Shown: piece after piece, positions 1 to 7,128 of the stretch
Layout of the letters: every line of letters begins with the position of its first letter
How positions within the stretch are numbered: the stretch's first letter is position 1
Assembly: GCA_903953615.1 (NCBI GenBank)
Contig: CAJBKH010000365.1
Coordinates: 1 to 7,128 of the forward strand
Origin: an uncultured Bacteroidota bacterium
GTDB taxonomy: Bacteria; Bacteroidota; Bacteroidia; NS11-12g; UBA955
Direction of reading: 5' to 3'
Length of the DNA stretch: 7,128 nt
Made by a program: the position numbers and the translations under genes
Notes under the pieces: model-generated
The model's database searches: none
Seen by the model: the letters and a program-made list of their open reading frames with translations, nothing else
What the model was told of the DNA's origin: nothing

Positions 1-9
1 CCTTATTAA

Positions 10-1728
10 AATATTCAAATTCCTGATGATTCTAAATTCAAAATTGCTATCGATCAGGCTTGTAAATCTAACACTGCACCTTTAAAAACATTCAATGTTG
101 CTATAAAAAATACATTGAATATTGTTTCTACCAAACCTATTGATAGTGTTTGCAGAGGACAAAGCTATAGCATCAAAGCAACAGGCAGCAATTCGGACAA
201 TGTTGCCATTAAGTTTATTCTTAAAAAGAAAAACGGTACAAGTTACACGGCTGTAGATTCAATGATTAATCTGAGCAATGCAAGCTTTACTTTGACACCA
301 CCGATTGTGCCGGCAGATTATATCATTATTGGCAACGACGGTTGTAATCGAAATGATACTGACAAATTCAGGGTGGCGATAAAAAATACACTCAATATTG
401 TTTCTACCCTAGCTGTTGATACTGTTTGTACAGGACAAAGCTATGATATCAAAGCAAGTGGCAAGAATTCGGACAATCTTCCTATTAAGTTTATTTTGAA
501 GAAAAAGAACGGTGCTAGCTATACACCTGTAGATTCAATGATTGATTTGAGCAATGCTACTTTTAAAGTGACACCAACGGTTACACAAACTGATTATATC
601 ATTATAGGTAACGATAATTGTAACCTAAATGATACTGACAAATTCAAACTAATGATGCGTGCGCCAATGGGTTTCAAAACATTCCTAACGCCACAAGAAT
701 TGTGTAGAAATGAAAGTTACACCTATTCTACAAGTATTGCCGACGGAAAATCACAAAGCAGAACATATACATGGACAGATGGTAGAAACGGCTCTTTATT
801 AGGTACCGGCACCAATGTTACTGTAGCACCGACTAACTCAATGGTGGTTTTGGTAACAGTTGATGATGCTTGTTCATCGCCTATAAAAGATTCAACTACT
901 TTATTTGTAGCCCCTATTGTAAGTGATTCAACACTTGCAATTGATTTGGCAGGTTGCGAACCTTATTCAACTAACTTTAAATTCCCACTCACCAATGCAC
1001 AACCATTGAATACGAAATTCAATTGGGTATGGTATTTTGACAATGCATTGTTTAGTTCGACTGCTTCTGCAGGCGGACAAACCCACCCTGATATACCAAA
1101 AGCTTACAGCACTGCTGGTATTTTTAATGGCAGGGTTGAAATGGTATTATCAAATGGCAAAAAATGTAAATCCTTTATTGAAACCATTAATGTTTGGAAA
1201 CAAGCCAATGCCGAATTTAGTTATTCTCCCGTTCAAATTGATATCATTGAACCACTGGTAACCTTCACCAACCAATCTACAGGCGCTACCAATTACACTT
1301 GGGATTTTGGTGATAACACTGCCTTAGATTACCAAGATAATCCGACCCACAGTTACACCGATACGGGAACATTTACAGTAAAATTAATTGCTACTAATGC
1401 CAATGGCTGTGATGATTACATAGAACGCAAATTAACTGTCCTAGATATTTTCAGAATTTGGATACCAACAGCATTCTCTCCAAACTTAGATGAATTCAAT
1501 TCTTATTGGTCACCGAATGTAACATCGATGCAGAAAATGGAATTCGCGATTTTCAATCGATGGGGTGAGCAGGTGTTCAAAAGCGATGGCAGTGTAAAAT
1601 GGACCGGTCAGTATACCAATAGACCAGGCGATGAATGTCCAGAGGGTATTTATTACTACCATATTAAGGTGCGTGATAACCGTAAACTTTGGCACTATTA
1701 TAATGGCACCATTACCTTGTTGAGATAA
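10..1728 (+). CDS. 5'-partial secreted repeat/PKD protein with type IX secretion (type B, CHU_C) C-terminal sorting domain
   Basis: This is the C-terminal part of a large extracellular protein of adhesin or surface-structure type; no enzymatic domain is visible. In order it shows the tail of a diverged repeat (37-114), two 92-residue repeats (115-390, 391-666), a beta-rich Ig-like stretch (about 690-909), a second one (about 910-1194), a PKD domain with the YTWDFGD signature (1195-1446), and a gliding-motility-associated C-terminal domain (1447-1725) with IPTAFSPN, IFNRWGEQVF and a final GTITLLR. Such domains direct Sec-exported proteins through the type IX system to the cell surface or medium. 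There is no signal peptide and no credible start: the first in-frame ATG is inside repeat 1, and the TTG at 115 lies inside repeat homology that continues upstream. The frame is stopped by TAA at 7-9, so the gene is either frameshifted near the window edge or artefactually broken. The sorting-domain and PKD calls are firm; ligand and function are unknown. Confidence 0.85.
   Translation, partial: NIQIPDDSKFKIAIDQACKSNTAPLKTFNVAIKNTLNIVSTKPIDSVCRGQSYSIKATGSNSDNVAIKFILKKKNGTSYTAVDSMINLSNASFTLTPPIVPADYIIIGNDGCNRNDTDKFRVAIKNTLNIVSTLAVDTVCTGQSYDIKASGKNSDNLPIKFILKKKNGASYTPVDSMIDLSNATFKVTPTVTQTDYIIIGNDNCNLNDTDKFKLMMRAPMGFKTFLTPQELCRNESYTYSTSIADGKSQSRTYTWTDGRNGSLLGTGTNVTVAPTNSMVVLVTVDDACSSPIKDSTTLFVAPIVSDSTLAIDLAGCEPYSTNFKFPLTNAQPLNTKFNWVWYFDNALFSSTASAGGQTHPDIPKAYSTAGIFNGRVEMVLSNGKKCKSFIETINVWKQANAEFSYSPVQIDIIEPLVTFTNQSTGATNYTWDFGDNTALDYQDNPTHSYTDTGTFTVKLIATNANGCDDYIERKLTVLDIFRIWIPTAFSPNLDEFNSYWSPNVTSMQKMEFAIFNRWGEQVFKSDGSVKWTGQYTNRPGDECPEGIYYYHIKVRDNRKLWHYYNGTITLLR
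37..114 (+). repeat. Truncated, diverged copy of the 92-residue repeat (tail only)
   Basis: The translation here ends in FNVAIKNT, matching FRVAIKNT at the end of the next unit. It has an upstream Cys in the same relative place, with an apparent two-residue insertion between that Cys and FNVAIKNT. This is the end of an earlier repeat unit and shows that the coding sequence extends upstream of position 115. Confidence 0.65.
115..390 (+). repeat. Tandem repeat unit 1 (276 bp, 92 residues)
   Basis: This is the first complete unit, in phase with the reading frame. It begins LNIVST and carries VCRGQSY, KFILKKKNG, VDSMINLSNA, DYIIIGNDGCN and NDTDKF. About two thirds of its residues (62 of 92 by hand count) match the following unit without gaps. 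Alternating hydrophobic residues and two cysteines suggest a beta-sandwich module with one internal disulfide. The family is not one I recognise. Confidence 0.9.
391..666 (+). repeat. Tandem repeat unit 2 (276 bp, 92 residues)
   Basis: This is the second complete unit, exactly 276 bases after the first. The shared blocks are also similar at the DNA level: a 20-base identical stretch occurs at 351-370 and at 627-646. Both cysteines are conserved (VCTGQSY and GNDNCN). The last few residues (KLMMRAP) diverge from unit 1, marking the end of the array. Confidence 0.9.
1195..1446 (+). other. PKD domain (within the first CDS)
   Basis: The segment contains the typical PKD core: a VTFTNQS strand, then NYTWDFGDNTA (WDFGD at 1300-1314), then PTHSYTDTGTFTVKLIATNANGCDD. 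PKD modules are extracellular Ig-like beta-sandwiches that act as spacers or in binding. They commonly lie next to type IX sorting domains in Bacteroidota. Confidence 0.9.
1447..1725 (+). other. Type B type IX secretion sorting domain (CHU_C / gliding motility-associated C-terminal domain)
   Basis: The domain runs from FRIWIPTAFSPN through MEFAIFNRWGEQVFKSDG, KWTG and PEGIYYYHIKVRD to YNGTITLLR at the extreme C terminus, which is the family's usual order and length. One departure is the segment after FSPN, which reads LDEFNSYW where most members have a GDGxND-like calcium-binding-style sequence. The family is recognised by the type IX translocon, and the type B form is usually released or attached differently from type A. 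That last point is family knowledge, not visible here. Confidence 0.92.
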
Positions 1729-1746
1729 ATAAGTACGAATATTCAG

Positions 1747-1784
1747 AAAATCCCGTTAACCCAAAAGTTAGCGGGATTTTTTTT
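1747..1784 (+). terminator. Rho-independent terminator of the first gene
   Basis: A 13-14 bp stem (left arm about 1747-1760, right arm 1767-1780) contains one G-U pair and closes a six-base CCAAAA loop. It is followed directly by a run of T ending at 1784. It starts 18 bases after the TAA of the sorting-domain gene, so transcription of that gene very probably ends here, separating it from the macroglobulin gene. Confidence 0.92.
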
Positions 1785-1879
1785 GTATCTAAAGTAAGTC
1801 GCCAACTACTGCGATGTTATTTACTTTATTGCTTCAATCTGTATTAAATTGATTTATTTTGTAATGCCTTACCAATTTT
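1785..1879 (+). promoter_or_regulatory. Leader of the macroglobulin gene with candidate Bacteroidota promoter
   Basis: A TTATTTTG at 1854-1861 differs from the Bacteroidota -7 consensus TAnnTTTG at one position. A TTG at 1829-1831 could serve as the -33 element, with a 22-base spacer that is slightly long. If used, transcription would start roughly 10-15 bases before the ATG, giving a very short leader. No Shine-Dalgarno sequence precedes the ATG, as is common in this phylum. This is a weak match in AT-rich DNA. The preceding terminator makes a promoter in this gap likely even if this exact site is wrong. Confidence 0.35.
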
Positions 1880-1960
1880 ATGAAAAAAATCCATTTAATA
1901 TGGGCCTTAGTGGTCTTTCTTTTCAGCACTCCATTCAATTCGTTTACTGAAACGTTGAAA
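1880..1960 (+). other. Signal peptide of the macroglobulin (Sec, non-lipoprotein)
   Basis: A short positive n-region (MKKIH) is followed by a hydrophobic core (LIWALVVFLF) and a polar stretch. There is no Cys within the first 27 residues, so this is not a lipoprotein signal, unlike the lipid-anchored E. coli A2M. The exact cleavage site is unclear, probably between about residues 18 and 26. The product should reach the periplasm or, if a sorting domain lies beyond the window, the surface. Confidence 0.7.
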
Positions 1961-4900
1961 AACAAAAAGCCTTCAACTACTGTGTCGCCTTTTGATTATA
2001 AAAAAGCATTAGCAAATGTTGACTCATTAATCAATGAGGCGGATCAACCAATAACAGCTCAAAATGCTTTAAATGATTTAAAAAACAGGGCTAAATTAGA
2101 CCAACAGAATGGCTATTACCTGCGTTGCATTCAATACCAAATAAATTTAAATGACAAACTTAAGGAAGAGGATGATACCACTGATCTCAATTGGATTTTG
2201 GTGAATGATGAAATTGCTAAGGGAAGTCCTGCAATTCAAACATTTTTACAAGTGGAGGCTGCAATTTTGTTGCGCATACATTTTGAGAATAAACGTTGGC
2301 AAGATCAAAAAAACAATAATGATAAAAGCGAGAATCCTAGTGATTGGACTTTAGAAAAGCTGAATTCTGAAATCAATAATAGATTAGACATAGCCAATAA
2401 TTTTTCAAGGCAAATTACTAATCCAGAACTTTATGAACCCCTGATTGCCTATTTCAATTCTGCTGATATCGATTTAAGTATCGAACAATTGATACTGATT
2501 AAATCTATAGAAATACTACGCGATATTAAGCTTCCAAATATTAAGGATTATTTTCCTGTGCCTTCTTCTTATGTGCTTGCACCTTATGAAAAATTTATAA
2601 CAAAAGATTTTAGTCAAGCTTACGATCCACTCAATGAGTTTAAAAAACTTCTCCTCTATCAAAATTTATTAAAATCGGCTAAATCATCACCAAATACCCT
2701 TATATATCTTGAAAATAAAAGATTAAACGAATTCAGATTTGATTATACCGACAATGAGGAGTTTTATTTGAAATCGATTACACAATTGTATTCTTCAAAT
2801 AAGAACAATCCTTTTGGTTGCATTGCTGCGGAGTCAATTGCCAGATTTTACCAAAGTTCTTTTCCTGTAAAAGCTATACAAATTATTAATGAAGCTGTTG
2901 AATTGCATGCCGACTACAAAAACATTGACATACTAAATAGAATTAAGGAAGAAATTGAGCGACCAGCGATTGGACTGCATACAGAAAAAATAAATGAACC
3001 TGGTAAAAAAATGCTAGCAAAAGTTGGTTATACAAATTTGAATGGCGTGTATATAACAGCCTACAAAATTAACTATATGGATTATTTAGCTAAGACTAGT
3101 TACAACTATTACCGATCTTATATAAGTGAAGAGGAGTTTATAGGCCAATACGCAGATAGTTTAGAACCCTTTGTAAAAGCTTATAAAATTAATTTGCCCG
3201 CTTACAGCGATTATCAATCGCACAGTGCTGAAGTGGCATTAGATAGTTTACCAGCAGGGACTTATTTGCTTTTGTCCACTGAGAAAGATTCAGCCTATGA
3301 ATTAAATCGTGTAGCCGCTTATGGTATCATTTCGGTTGCGCCATATGTGCTACTAAAAAATAATAACGAAGCGTTATTATTAGATGCTAAAACAGGTAGC
3401 GCGCAAATTAACGTACCTTACAATATTTATAAATACAATGGTTACAATTCAAATAGTAGTGCTAATGAAAAAATATATTCTGGCAAAACAGATGGTAAGG
3501 GCCGCTTAGATTATGGACCAAGGGCAAAAGAAGTCAACTATTCTAGTTTGTTTTTTGAGATTGGCAATCAAGTTTTATATGATCAAAATTACTTTCAAAA
3601 TTATACAGGTATTGCTGCAGCTAAAGGACCAGAAATTACTGTTAAAACAATCATCGATCGCGCGATTTATCGACCTGGTCAAACGGTTTATTACAAATGT
3701 ATCGTTTACGATAATAATAAAAAGAAGACCATGGCCAATGAGAAAATACAGATTCGCCTACAGGACAATAACAATGTACTTAAAGGTGAGGCAAGCTTGG
3801 TAACGAATGCTTATGGCAGTGCGAGTGGTAGTTTTACTTTGCCTAAAGGTGGTTTCAATACAGGGCATTTTAGTATTTTAGTTTCAGAGTCGTACAACAA
3901 TACTTTTTACTATGCGCTAGGTTTTAATGTTGAGGAATACAAACGCCCAAAATACGCGGCCAAATTTATAAAACCCGAAAAAGGTTTTAAGCTCTATGAT
4001 TCCGTTAGCATTAAAGGTGAGGCAAAAGCCTTTGCTGGTTATGCCATTCAAAATGCCAAAGTTGAATATAAGGTCGTTAGAAAATTAAAAAATAGATGGG
4101 ACTATTACTGGAAAATAGCTTCTGGAGAAGACGCAGATGTAACCATTAAAACTGGCACTGCCACTACCGATAAATCAGGACAATTTTATGTGGATTTTAA
4201 GGCGACACCCAACGAGCGCTTGGATAAGAAGGACAATCCCTATTTTGTATTTGAAATTGAAGCCACCATTACTGATTTGAATGGAGAGGTGAAAACATGT
4301 AATTATGAAATGACTATGGCTTACACCGATAGACAAATTGCAATAACAAGTGAGCATACCAATTGGATAGGTAAGCCATTAGAATTAACTATTGAATGTA
4401 ATAATTTACAAGACCAACCCTTAGCATTTACAGGCAGCATTAAAATTGAAAAGCTAATTAAAAATACCGAGGTAAAGAAAGACCGTTGGTGGGAAACGAC
4501 AGATACAACCCTGTTATCGGATGATGACTATCAGCGATGGTTTCCTAGCTATCAAAAAAGAAACATAGTGGAAGACAAGGTGATGATTAGTACTAAGACA
4601 TTGAAGGATGATTTGAGTAAAATGATTTCATTTGGTACCATCAAGGAAATGACTGTTGGCGATTATATAGCAACTATTGAATGTAAGGATAGTCGCGGTG
4701 AAACCATTCAAAATACTTGTCATTTCTCTATTTACAACAATAAAACAGGTGCCTATCATTTCCCTGATGGATTAGTTGCTACATGTGTTAATCAGACTGA
4801 ATTTCAACCGAAAGATAAAGTTAAATTTTTAGTGAGCAGTGGTTGTAAAAACGCCAATGTTTATGTAAAAGTTAGTAGTAATCGCGGTACAATTTTAGAA

Positions 4901-7128
4901 AAAATTATTCAGTTAAATGAATCTTCACAGTTGATTGAAGTGCCTGTAAAGGAAAGTGACAGAGGAGGTATTGTACTAAATGCCTATTTGATAAGCGACT
5001 ACCGTTTATACCAAAACAATGCTGATGCGCTTGTGCCATATAGTAATAAAGAATTGAGTATAACGCTTAGTAGTTTTAGAGACAATACAGAGCCTGGGGC
5101 CAAAGAAAAATGGATCGTTAAACTTAAAGGTCCAAAAGCCGAAAAAGCAGCCATGGAATCGGTTGCCTCAATGTATGACCAATCCTTAGACGCGTTATAC
5201 CCAAATCCTGATTGGGCATTGAACCCTTTTGATATGTATTATTTTTATAGTAATATTAATAGCAGCATTGAAGGCAAGGAATTCAATGTCAAATACGATA
5301 ATTCAGGATGGACCATATATCCTCCTGAATTGATAATTCCTTGCTTAATGCTTTACAATGAAAACAATTGGACCTGGGAATTTGGAGATGCAAATTTTAA
5401 TAAAGTGGTTGGATTCTCAAGTGGAATTTCATCAGGTGCCGGTATGGGTAGAGTAAGTCATAGTTTAGCAAATGCTAACTATAAATTGTCTGTCTATGAT
5501 GTAAAAAACAGCGCTGTTAAAGCAGCATTTGATATTGAGGCAGAAAAAATCATAAATGAAGAGACATCAGATATCACCAGAAATACACCAACCACTGCTG
5601 TCAACATCCGAAAAAACTTTAATGAAACTGTGTTCTTCTACCCGCATTTATATGCCAATAAAAAAGGAGAAATCAGTTTAGAATTTACCATGCCCGAGGC
5701 GCTTACCCAATGGAAAATGCGCATGCTTTCGCACAGTACCACCTTGCAAACTGGCTATTTAACACAGAGCATTACCACTAGTAAAAAAGTAATGGTGCAA
5801 CCCAATGTACCACGGTTCTTAAGAGAGGGAGATGCCATTACCATTACTTCTAAAATTGTAAATACCACAGCTATTGCCATACAATCGAAAGTGAATTTTA
5901 CTTTGGTAGATGAAAGCACAGGATTGCCACTAAAATGGAGTACCAATGCGCAAGAACAAATAATAACAGTGCCTGCCAATGGCAATGTGCCAGTGAGTTT
6001 TGCATTACAAATTCCTAATTATACTGGCGTTGTAACCCTTGCCATTACAGCAAGCGCAGGTACCTATTCCGATGGCGAGCAACATACGATTCCTGTATTG
6101 AGTAATCGGCAATTAATTACAGAAAGCTTGCCAATTACCATTCGAAAACAAGGCACTCAAAACTTAGAATTTAAAAGTTTAAAAAACAATGCAAGTACCA
6201 CCTTGGTACACGAAAAATTGACGGTAGAAATGAGCAGCAATCCTGCTTGGTATGCCGTTCAAGCATTGCCCTATATGATGGAGTTTCCCAATGAATGTGC
6301 AGAGCAAACTTTTACCCGTTTGTATGCCAATAGTATTGGTACCTACCTAGCCAATAGCAACCCAGCAATCAAAAAAGTTTACACCACTTGGCAACGCCAA
6401 GCAGAAGATGGCAAAGGTTTACAAAGTAAATTGCTTTTGAACCAAGACTTAAAATCCACTGTGATTGAAGAAACACCTTGGCTAGCCGAGGCCAATACAG
6501 AAACAGAGCGCATGCAAAAACTAGGTGCATTATTCAATCAGGAAAAAATGAATGAAGAATTGCAAAATGCTTTTGAAAAACTAAAACAAATACAGTTAGG
6601 CGATGGTTCATTTGGTTGGTTTGCTGGCATGCAAGGCAATTCCTATATTACCCAAACCATCGTCATTGGTTTTGGCAAAATGAAAAAAATGGGCGTTGAT
6701 ATTTCGGCCTATGAAGAGATGATAGAGAATGCAATGGACTACCTTGATAGAGAAGCCGAACGCGATTATAAATACTACCAAAGCAAAAAAGAATTGCTTG
6801 GCTTTTTACCTAATAATCTTCAATACCTCTACTGTAAAAGTTTCTTCCCAAACATTGGCTTAGCCATTAATGATACAACAGTTCAGTATTTTGCAGAAAA
6901 TGCAGAAAAAACATGGGTCAATAATGGTTTAATGAACCGCGCACAATTAGCCACTGCGTTAAAAACACTTAAACCAAGTTCAGATGTGCCTGCATGGATA
7001 TTGAAATCATTTGTAGAAACATCGCGTAAGACGGAAGAAATGGGCATGTATTGGACTGCTAATAAAGGTGGCTATTACTGGCATGAAGCACCGATTGAAA
7101 CACAAGCAGCCATCATAGAATTTTTTGC
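1880..7128 (+). CDS. Alpha-2-macroglobulin family protein with intact thioester motif, 3'-partial
   Basis: The frame is open for 1749 codons to the window end with no stop. Bacterial A2Ms are large protease traps: cleavage of a bait segment exposes a Cys-Gln thioester that covalently captures the protease. The first residues (MKKIHLIWALVVFLFSTPF) form a Sec signal peptide with no lipobox Cys. A mainly helical region follows (about 35-370; VDSL at 47-50). Next come an MG1-like domain (about 378-585; LPAGTYLLLS near 458), MG2 with DRAIYRPGQ at 593-601, and MG3 starting at EEYKRPKY (685-692). The bait-region domain (about 955-1090) is followed by ASMYDQSLDAL (near 1098), a Gly/Ser-rich bait candidate (about 1178-1191), and the A2M domain from FFYPHL (1252) through ALTQWK (W1278). 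The thioester motif is ECAEQ (C1473, Q1476), with GDGSFGWF at 1574-1581 in the thioester domain. The last part of that domain and any C-terminal MG domain are missing. The ATG is chosen because the signal peptide follows directly. Family assignment is firm; the trap role is inferred. Confidence 0.95.
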   Translation, partial: MKKIHLIWALVVFLFSTPFNSFTETLKNKKPSTTVSPFDYKKALANVDSLINEADQPITAQNALNDLKNRAKLDQQNGYYLRCIQYQINLNDKLKEEDDTTDLNWILVNDEIAKGSPAIQTFLQVEAAILLRIHFENKRWQDQKNNNDKSENPSDWTLEKLNSEINNRLDIANNFSRQITNPELYEPLIAYFNSADIDLSIEQLILIKSIEILRDIKLPNIKDYFPVPSSYVLAPYEKFITKDFSQAYDPLNEFKKLLLYQNLLKSAKSSPNTLIYLENKRLNEFRFDYTDNEEFYLKSITQLYSSNKNNPFGCIAAESIARFYQSSFPVKAIQIINEAVELHADYKNIDILNRIKEEIERPAIGLHTEKINEPGKKMLAKVGYTNLNGVYITAYKINYMDYLAKTSYNYYRSYISEEEFIGQYADSLEPFVKAYKINLPAYSDYQSHSAEVALDSLPAGTYLLLSTEKDSAYELNRVAAYGIISVAPYVLLKNNNEALLLDAKTGSAQINVPYNIYKYNGYNSNSSANEKIYSGKTDGKGRLDYGPRAKEVNYSSLFFEIGNQVLYDQNYFQNYTGIAAAKGPEITVKTIIDRAIYRPGQTVYYKCIVYDNNKKKTMANEKIQIRLQDNNNVLKGEASLVTNAYGSASGSFTLPKGGFNTGHFSILVSESYNNTFYYALGFNVEEYKRPKYAAKFIKPEKGFKLYDSVSIKGEAKAFAGYAIQNAKVEYKVVRKLKNRWDYYWKIASGEDADVTIKTGTATTDKSGQFYVDFKATPNERLDKKDNPYFVFEIEATITDLNGEVKTCNYEMTMAYTDRQIAITSEHTNWIGKPLELTIECNNLQDQPLAFTGSIKIEKLIKNTEVKKDRWWETTDTTLLSDDDYQRWFPSYQKRNIVEDKVMISTKTLKDDLSKMISFGTIKEMTVGDYIATIECKDSRGETIQNTCHFSIYNNKTGAYHFPDGLVATCVNQTEFQPKDKVKFLVSSGCKNANVYVKVSSNRGTILEKIIQLNESSQLIEVPVKESDRGGIVLNAYLISDYRLYQNNADALVPYSNKELSITLSSFRDNTEPGAKEKWIVKLKGPKAEKAAMESVASMYDQSLDALYPNPDWALNPFDMYYFYSNINSSIEGKEFNVKYDNSGWTIYPPELIIPCLMLYNENNWTWEFGDANFNKVVGFSSGISSGAGMGRVSHSLANANYKLSVYDVKNSAVKAAFDIEAEKIINEETSDITRNTPTTAVNIRKNFNETVFFYPHLYANKKGEISLEFTMPEALTQWKMRMLSHSTTLQTGYLTQSITTSKKVMVQPNVPRFLREGDAITITSKIVNTTAIAIQSKVNFTLVDESTGLPLKWSTNAQEQIITVPANGNVPVSFALQIPNYTGVVTLAITASAGTYSDGEQHTIPVLSNRQLITESLPITIRKQGTQNLEFKSLKNNASTTLVHEKLTVEMSSNPAWYAVQALPYMMEFPNECAEQTFTRLYANSIGTYLANSNPAIKKVYTTWQRQAEDGKGLQSKLLLNQDLKSTVIEETPWLAEANTETERMQKLGALFNQEKMNEELQNAFEKLKQIQLGDGSFGWFAGMQGNSYITQTIVIGFGKMKKMGVDISAYEEMIENAMDYLDREAERDYKYYQSKKELLGFLPNNLQYLYCKSFFPNIGLAINDTTVQYFAENAEKTWVNNGLMNRAQLATALKTLKPSSDVPAWILKSFVETSRKTEEMGMYWTANKGGYYWHEAPIETQAAIIEFF
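6296..6307 (+). other. Thioester motif Cys-Ala-Glu-Gln of the macroglobulin
   Basis: The codons TGT GCA GAG CAA encode C1473-A-E-Q1476 in the context FPNECAEQTFTRLYANS. This matches the CxEQ signature (GCGEQ in vertebrate A2M and complement, CLEQ in E. coli A2M), in which the Cys and Gln side chains form the reactive thioester. Both reacting residues are present, so the protein should be capable of covalent capture. Confidence 0.9.

Noticed and set aside
115..117. TTG as the start codon of the sorting-domain protein
   Set aside because: Coding homology (FNVAIKNT preceding LNIVS, as between units 1 and 2) continues upstream in the same frame. There is also no signal peptide after the TTG, although the protein must be exported.
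37..666. CRISPR array or insertion-sequence repeats
   Set aside because: The repeats are long, contiguous, in phase with the reading frame and diverged by conservative substitutions, so they are protein-domain duplications with no spacers, inverted ends or target duplications.
1037..1261. Short + strand open frame inside the first gene
   Set aside because: It lies wholly within the well-supported frame of the secreted protein, and its translation resembles no known family.
1510..1695. Short - strand open frame opposite the sorting domain
   Set aside because: It is antisense to a conserved domain, with no start context or recognisable product.
3513..3803. Short + strand open frame inside the macroglobulin gene
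   Set aside because: It overlaps the MG2 region, including the conserved DRAIYRPGQ motif, in another frame, so it is a by-product of AT-rich coding sequence.
4175..4357. Short - strand open frame opposite the macroglobulin gene
   Set aside because: It is embedded in continuous A2M coding sequence, with no family resemblance.
5755..5985. - strand open frame with a hydrophobic translation
   Set aside because: It is antisense to the conserved A2M domain. The hydrophobicity follows from complementing Thr/Asn-rich codons and is not evidence of a membrane protein.

Overview
The window is AT-rich DNA that looks like the chromosome of a Bacteroidota bacterium. The main evidence is that the first gene ends in a gliding-motility-type (CHU_C, 'type B') sorting domain of the type IX secretion system, which is essentially confined to that phylum. 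The second gene is a very large alpha-2-macroglobulin (A2M) of the form common in Bacteroidota. The start of gene 2 has no Shine-Dalgarno sequence and a TTATTTTG element upstream, which also fits. I cannot name a genus.

Layout: both genes are on the + strand and both are cut by the window edges. Positions 10-1728 hold the C-terminal part of a secreted, cysteine-containing adhesin-like protein. It has two and a half copies of a 92-residue repeat, two less clear beta-sandwich modules, a PKD domain and the type IX sorting domain. Its frame is closed upstream by a TAA at 7-9, although the repeat homology continues across the supposed start. The true 5' end is therefore missing, or broken by a frameshift. 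A strong intrinsic terminator follows at 1747-1784. The 151-base gap also carries a weak Bacteroidota-type promoter candidate.

Positions 1880 to the window end are one uninterrupted frame of 1749 codons. It encodes an exported A2M with an N-terminal helical region, MG1/MG2/MG3-like domains, a bait-region domain, the A2M domain and an intact Cys-x-x-Gln thioester motif (C1473, Q1476). The frame runs off the end inside the thioester domain.

The two genes are separated by a terminator and probably do not form an operon. What they share is location: one product is sent to the outer surface, and the other is exported and probably acts as a protease trap in the periplasm or cell envelope. I found no RNA gene, mobile element, CRISPR array or clearly novel system. 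The most useful observations are the 92-residue repeat array with its broken upstream frame, the intact thioester without a lipobox, and the Gly/Ser-rich bait candidate.
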